Assembly (NCBI RefSeq): GCF_001306175.1 | Contig: NZ_LGKN01000003.1 | Coordinates: forward strand, 868,001-932,000 | Direction of reading: 5' to 3' | DNA: 64,000 bases | From: Ardenticatena maritima | GTDB lineage: Bacteria; Chloroflexota; Anaerolineae; Ardenticatenales; Ardenticatenaceae | Shown: in pieces, positions 60,754 through 64,000 of the stretch | Numbering within the stretch: the stretch's first letter is position 1 | How the letters are laid out: the number at the start of each line of letters is the position of its first letter | The notes under the pieces: generated by a model | Databases searched by the model: none | The model's input: only the letters and a program-made list of their open reading frames with translations | What the model was told of the DNA's origin: nothing | Made by a program: the position numbers and the translations under genes

Positions 60754-62313
60754 TCAGTATGCGAGAAAGAACACGCCAACCGCCACCAACAACAAAAGGA
60801 GCATACCATACCCCAATGTGGCGCGCAACAAACGCCCCTCCTGCCCCGCCAAACCGGCTGTGCTCGCGCCGACGATGAGTTTGGCGGGGGCAAGCCCACT
60901 GCCCAGAGCGCCGCCCGCCGTTTGCGCCGCCAGAATCAGCGCCGGCGCAAATCCCAACACGCGCGCCATTTCTTCCTGCAATGGACCAAACACCACGTTG
61001 GAGTTGGTATTACTGCCGGTCATGAAGGCGCCGAGCGCACCAATGAAAGGTGCTACCAGCGGCAACCCGCGCCCCACAATCGCGGCAATTCCGCGCGCCA
61101 GGGTGTACGTCATGCCGGTGTGGTCGAGCACCAGCGCCATGCCCACCATCGCGAGAATGCCGCCCGTGCTTCGCAAGCCACTGCGCCAGACCTGGCGGGC
61201 AATGCGTCGCGTGACGCCCGACGTGTAGCACCCCAGGCGCGCATACACGAGCGCCGCCAGCACAGCCGCGTAGGTGATAATCGCCCCGGCATGCCCGAAC
61301 ACGCTGATGGGGCGCGCCCGCCCGCCTTCGACAACCCAGCCGCGCGCGGTTTCCACCGTCGGCAGATTGACGGTGAGTTGCACGCGGTCGAGCCAATCGC
61401 CCAACGGCGTGATGAATGTCACCAGCAAAAAGAGCACCAGCAAGAACAGATACGCATTGACCGCCAACCAGAGCGGCATGGCGGGGCGCTCGTCACTGTG
61501 CAGCGGACGCGCCGGCGCACGCCACCACGCCCAAAGCGCCCCCACAATCACGCCCGCCGCCCCGCCGCCAAACGCGGCAAGGTTCCACAAACCCGCCACC
61601 GCCAGCGCATACTGCACAAGCGCCATGGCGCTTCCCATGAGCACAAGCGGTACAAACGCGCGCGCCATACCGCGCCAGCCGCGCACTACATGCGCCGCCA
61701 CTGCACCGCAGCCATACGCGGCAATGCCCAGCAAAAACGCCGATGAAGCCGCGAAGGCGTGCGGGTCTACCTCGGTCACGGCAAGCATCGCGTAGAAACT
61801 TGACGCCACACTGCCAAACGTGACCGCCCAGCCATGCGCCAGCGTTGTACCGACCACCGCCGCCATCGGGTCGAACCCCAACCCGATGAGCAAGGGCGCC
61901 ACCACCGCCGTGGGAACGCCAAAGCCGGTAATCCCTTGCAAGAAACTGGCAAACGCCCACGCCAACAGCAAAAATTGCATCACCTCATCGCTGGTGAGAT
62001 GGCTCACATGCTCACTAATCGCGCGAATACCACCGGCTTCATTCACAACGTGGTACAAGAGCAACGCCGCCCAAATGATGTAGAGCACATAAGCGCTGAG
62101 AAAAACCGCGCGTACCTGTGAAACCACAATGAGCAGCGGCGTCGCACCGAAGCGCAACACGCCCACCAGGCTGGCAATCGCCCAACCTGCCAAACCCGCC
62201 CGCAACGCGTTCCAACGCGCCAACGTCATCAGCAAGAGCACAGCCAGGATAGGCAAGGCGGCCAGCACGATATCCAGCGCGCCGACGCCCGCCCCCGCCA
62301 AACTACTTGCCAT
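60754..62313 (-). CDS. L-lactate permease family (LctP-type) transporter
   Basis: 519 residues from the ATG at 62313 (MASSLAGAGVGALDIVLAAL), behind GGAGGTC. Around twelve hydrophobic helices. The family segments FASFLQGITGFGVPTAVVAPLLIGLGF and FMTGSNTNSNVVFGPLQ are clear. Family members take up lactate or glycolate with protons. It overlaps the Nudix gene's end by 11 bases and precedes the OsmC gene, so it belongs to the minus-strand operon. A GlcD-type flavoprotein for lactate lies 20 kb away. Confidence 0.88.
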   Translation of the reverse strand: MASSLAGAGVGALDIVLAALPILAVLLLMTLARWNALRAGLAGWAIASLVGVLRFGATPLLIVVSQVRAVFLSAYVLYIIWAALLLYHVVNEAGGIRAISEHVSHLTSDEVMQFLLLAWAFASFLQGITGFGVPTAVVAPLLIGLGFDPMAAVVGTTLAHGWAVTFGSVASSFYAMLAVTEVDPHAFAASSAFLLGIAAYGCGAVAAHVVRGWRGMARAFVPLVLMGSAMALVQYALAVAGLWNLAAFGGGAAGVIVGALWAWWRAPARPLHSDERPAMPLWLAVNAYLFLLVLFLLVTFITPLGDWLDRVQLTVNLPTVETARGWVVEGGRARPISVFGHAGAIITYAAVLAALVYARLGCYTSGVTRRIARQVWRSGLRSTGGILAMVGMALVLDHTGMTYTLARGIAAIVGRGLPLVAPFIGALGAFMTGSNTNSNVVFGPLQEEMARVLGFAPALILAAQTAGGALGSGLAPAKLIVGASTAGLAGQEGRLLRATLGYGMLLLLLVAVGVFFLAY

Positions 62314-62779
62314 ATTCGATGACCTCCACCAATGCCAGTTCGTCGTCGTAGATGTATTTGGCTTCGTAGAACGGCGCCTGCATATCGAGCACGTGGGGGG
62401 TGAAAACACGGTCGGCTTGGGGAAGCGGCAACGCGGCGATGTCCTCAATCGGCACCCACCGCAAGCGCCCTTCGCGTTCATCCGCCTGTACTGTGCCCGA
62501 AAAGTCATGCGTCACGTAGATGAAGAGCATCCAATGCCAATCGGGGCGCGGGGACACTTCGGTGACCAGACCGCGAAAGGTCAGCGAATGCGCCACCAAC
62601 CCTGTTTCTTCAAGCAGTTCGCGCCGCGCACACTCCATCGGCGCTTCGCCATGCTCGACTTTGCCCCCCGGCGCAACCCACAACCCCAGGTTAGGCTCTT
62701 TATGGCGGTAGAGCATCAACACCCGTCCATCGCGAACGCAGTAGATGAGCGTGCCCAAAATCGGCGTCGCGCGGCTCAT
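62303..62779 (-). CDS. Nudix hydrolase (8-oxo-dGTP type)
   Basis: 158 residues with a complete Nudix box, G-x5-E-x7-R-E-x2-E-E-x-G, as GGKVEHGEAPMECARRELL and EETGL near residue 38. The opening MSRATPILGTLIYCVRDGRVLML and WMLFIYV fit the MutT/8-oxo-dGTP diphosphatase group. The substrate is inferred. It overlaps the M20 gene by four bases upstream (ATGA) and the permease by 11 downstream. Confidence 0.87.
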   Translation of the reverse strand: MSRATPILGTLIYCVRDGRVLMLYRHKEPNLGLWVAPGGKVEHGEAPMECARRELLEETGLVAHSLTFRGLVTEVSPRPDWHWMLFIYVTHDFSGTVQADEREGRLRWVPIEDIAALPLPQADRVFTPHVLDMQAPFYEAKYIYDDELALVEVIEYGK

Positions 62780-63918
62780 GCTGAAACCTCCGCCATCTGT
62801 GCTGCCGCGCGTTGCAGCGTTTCATACACACGCACCAGGCTTTCGCCGCTCACCCATTCATCGTCGGCGTGCGCACCATGCCCGGCGGGACCATAAAGCA
62901 CGGTGGGGATACCGGCTTCGCGCAGGAGCGCCGCATCGGTCCAGTAGGCCATGCCTGCTTCTTCTTCAACCCCTGCGGCTTTGAGCAAGCGCACAGGCCA
63001 CGCCGTGCGGTTCACCTGATGGGGGGGACGCGCAAACACCACACGCGCCAGCGCCGTGTGGCGGCTCGGTGGACGCAACACCGCCGCCAACACACGTTCC
63101 AACTCGGTGCGAATCTCATCCAGCGATTCATCCGGCAAGGTGCGCCGCTCCCACCCCAGGCGCGCCCGCGGGGGATAGACACACCACGCCTCGCCCCCTT
63201 CGATGATGGACGCATGCAACGAGGCGCGCCCCAACAGCGGATGAGGCGCACGGTGCGCCAACTCCTCCTGAATGGCGCGCAACTCGTTCAACGCCAACCC
63301 AAGCGGCAAAATGGCGTCCACGCCTTCATCGGGGCGGCTGCCATGCGCCGCAACCCCCTGCACCTCAATTTCCAGCCAGGCGAACCCTTTGTGTGCAACG
63401 CCCAACTGCTCTTCGGTCGGTTCCAGCACAATCGCCCCCGCCGGCGGGGCGTAGCGCGGCAACCATTCGCGAATGAGCACTTCCATCCCCAAACTGCGGT
63501 CTTCCTCGTCGGCGACAAAGGTCAGGTAAATGTCACCGGGCGGCGGCGACGCAACCCACGCTTCCGCCAGCGCCAGCATCACCGCGACGCTGCCCTTCAT
63601 GTCATACGCGCCGCGTCCGTACCAGCGGTCGCCTTCTTGCCGCAAGGTGAACGGGTTGGGCATGCCACCCACGCCCACCGTGTCAATGTGGGCGTTCAAC
63701 AGCAAGGGCGGGGCTTCACCACGCCCCGGCACCACCGCCGCAACATTGGCGCGCTTGGGGGCAAAGGTGTTCACGTCGGGCGATATGCCCAAAGAAGTGA
63801 GGTGCTCCCTGATTTTTTGGGCGATGGCGCGTTCCCCCGGTCCTCGCGCCAACGTCGGATTGACGGAATTGATGGCGACAAGTTCTGCCAACAGACGAAA
63901 CAGGTTCTCTTTGACCAT
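62776..63918 (-). CDS. M20 family peptidase / deacylase (ArgE/DapE type)
   Basis: 380 residues from the ATG at 63918 (MVKENLFRLLAELVAINSVNP), behind GGAG. Metal sites: NAHIDTVGVGG, GRGAYDMKGSVA, VADEEDRSLG and a C-terminal GHGAHADDEWV. It is a second M20 enzyme besides the one at 59004; the two differ strongly. Typical substrates are N-acyl amino acids. It couples to the Nudix gene by a 4-base overlap and follows the truncated PLP-enzyme gene by 32 bases. Confidence 0.88.
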   Translation of the reverse strand: MVKENLFRLLAELVAINSVNPTLARGPGERAIAQKIREHLTSLGISPDVNTFAPKRANVAAVVPGRGEAPPLLLNAHIDTVGVGGMPNPFTLRQEGDRWYGRGAYDMKGSVAVMLALAEAWVASPPPGDIYLTFVADEEDRSLGMEVLIREWLPRYAPPAGAIVLEPTEEQLGVAHKGFAWLEIEVQGVAAHGSRPDEGVDAILPLGLALNELRAIQEELAHRAPHPLLGRASLHASIIEGGEAWCVYPPRARLGWERRTLPDESLDEIRTELERVLAAVLRPPSRHTALARVVFARPPHQVNRTAWPVRLLKAAGVEEEAGMAYWTDAALLREAGIPTVLYGPAGHGAHADDEWVSGESLVRVYETLQRAAAQMAEVSA

Positions 63919-63950
63919 CGTCGGTCTCCAATCACTTCTCGCGGAACGGT

Positions 63951-64000
63951 TCAAGGCGTTTTTCCCAACGCCTGGTCCAGGTCGGCGATGATGTCTTCCA
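63951..64000 (-). CDS. C-terminal end of a gene, probably a Cys/Met-metabolism PLP enzyme
   Basis: Only the last 15 codons are in the window (EDIIADLDQALGKTP and TGA). The sequence resembles the end of cystathionine gamma-synthase/lyase-type enzymes (typically ...GIEDxxDLIADLxQAL). It is 32 bases upstream of the M20 gene and on the same strand, so probably the first visible gene of that operon. The short overlap with the family makes this tentative. Confidence 0.5.
   Translation of the reverse strand, partial: EDIIADLDQALGKTP

Noticed and set aside
60531-60899. Two separate small proteins instead of one OsmC
   Set aside because: Both parts are in the same frame, separated only by the TGA, and together match one OsmC family protein. 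The upstream extension to 60899 lies in the permease gene.

Overview
The window is a high-GC (roughly 60%), gene-dense bacterial chromosome segment with short intergenic gaps and no tRNA, rRNA or intact insertion sequence that I can see. Several features fit a thermophilic, heterotrophic Chloroflexota (Ardenticatena/Caldilinea-like): secreted proteins carrying a [YW]LPL[ILV] motif next to Pro/Thr linkers, an archaeal-type HMG-CoA synthase/thiolase/DUF35 trio, a T-box in front of serS, an Flp-type prepilin and a type I-B CRISPR-Cas system. The taxon is an inference from gene content.

Layout. 1-3.1 kb: a minus-strand tyrosine catabolism operon, hpd -> FAH-family hydrolase -> hmgA (hmgA cut by the left edge). 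3.3-9.2 kb: UDP-xylose synthase-like epimerase, an endonuclease III homologue lacking both catalytic residues, a Lon-N protein, ferritin, a ferric-type ABC ATPase and a secreted glycosidase-like lipoprotein. 9.5-12.1 kb: the HMG-CoA synthase/thiolase/DUF35 operon. 12.2-20.9 kb: DoxX-YceI pair, TauE-type transporter, MoCF-domain protein, class II HDAC-like deacetylase, an overlapping DUF951-MFS-glycosyltransferase operon, and a degenerate Lgt-like membrane protein.

21-34 kb holds the type I-B CRISPR-Cas locus. The array has 39 identical 30-nt repeats and 38 spacers. Its leader promoter points leftward. The cas genes run cas6-cas8b(with internal cas11b)-cas7-cas5-cas3-[frameshifted DUF6429]-cas4-cas1 on the minus strand, and cas2 is flipped to the plus strand. 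A solitary perfect repeat lies 1.2 kb beyond the old end of the array. Two genes for secreted proteins sit between it and the array, and one of them terminates inside that repeat.

34-50 kb: ABC-F protein, nitrite/sulfite reductase, Smr protein, aldo/keto reductase, EEP nuclease, HTH-glcD operon, acyl-CoA synthetase, TrmH, SbcC, a secreted M14 carboxypeptidase and an Flp prepilin. 50-64 kb: peroxiredoxin, dihydrolipoyl dehydrogenase, MBL hydrolase, T-box-controlled serS, PIG-L deacetylase, aldehyde dehydrogenase, GtrA, a NIF3-like/M20 pair, and a minus-strand operon of a gamma-lyase-type PLP enzyme (3' end only), M20 peptidase, Nudix, lactate permease and OsmC.

The most striking single gene is the last one. 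The OsmC reading frame has an in-frame TGA exactly where the family has its catalytic cysteine, followed by a plausible bacterial SECIS hairpin and preceded by an ideal ribosome-binding site, so it is a candidate selenoprotein. The other main leads are the gene pair trapped between CRISPR repeats, the flipped cas2 with face-to-face leader promoters, and the frameshifted DUF6429 gene inside the cas operon.
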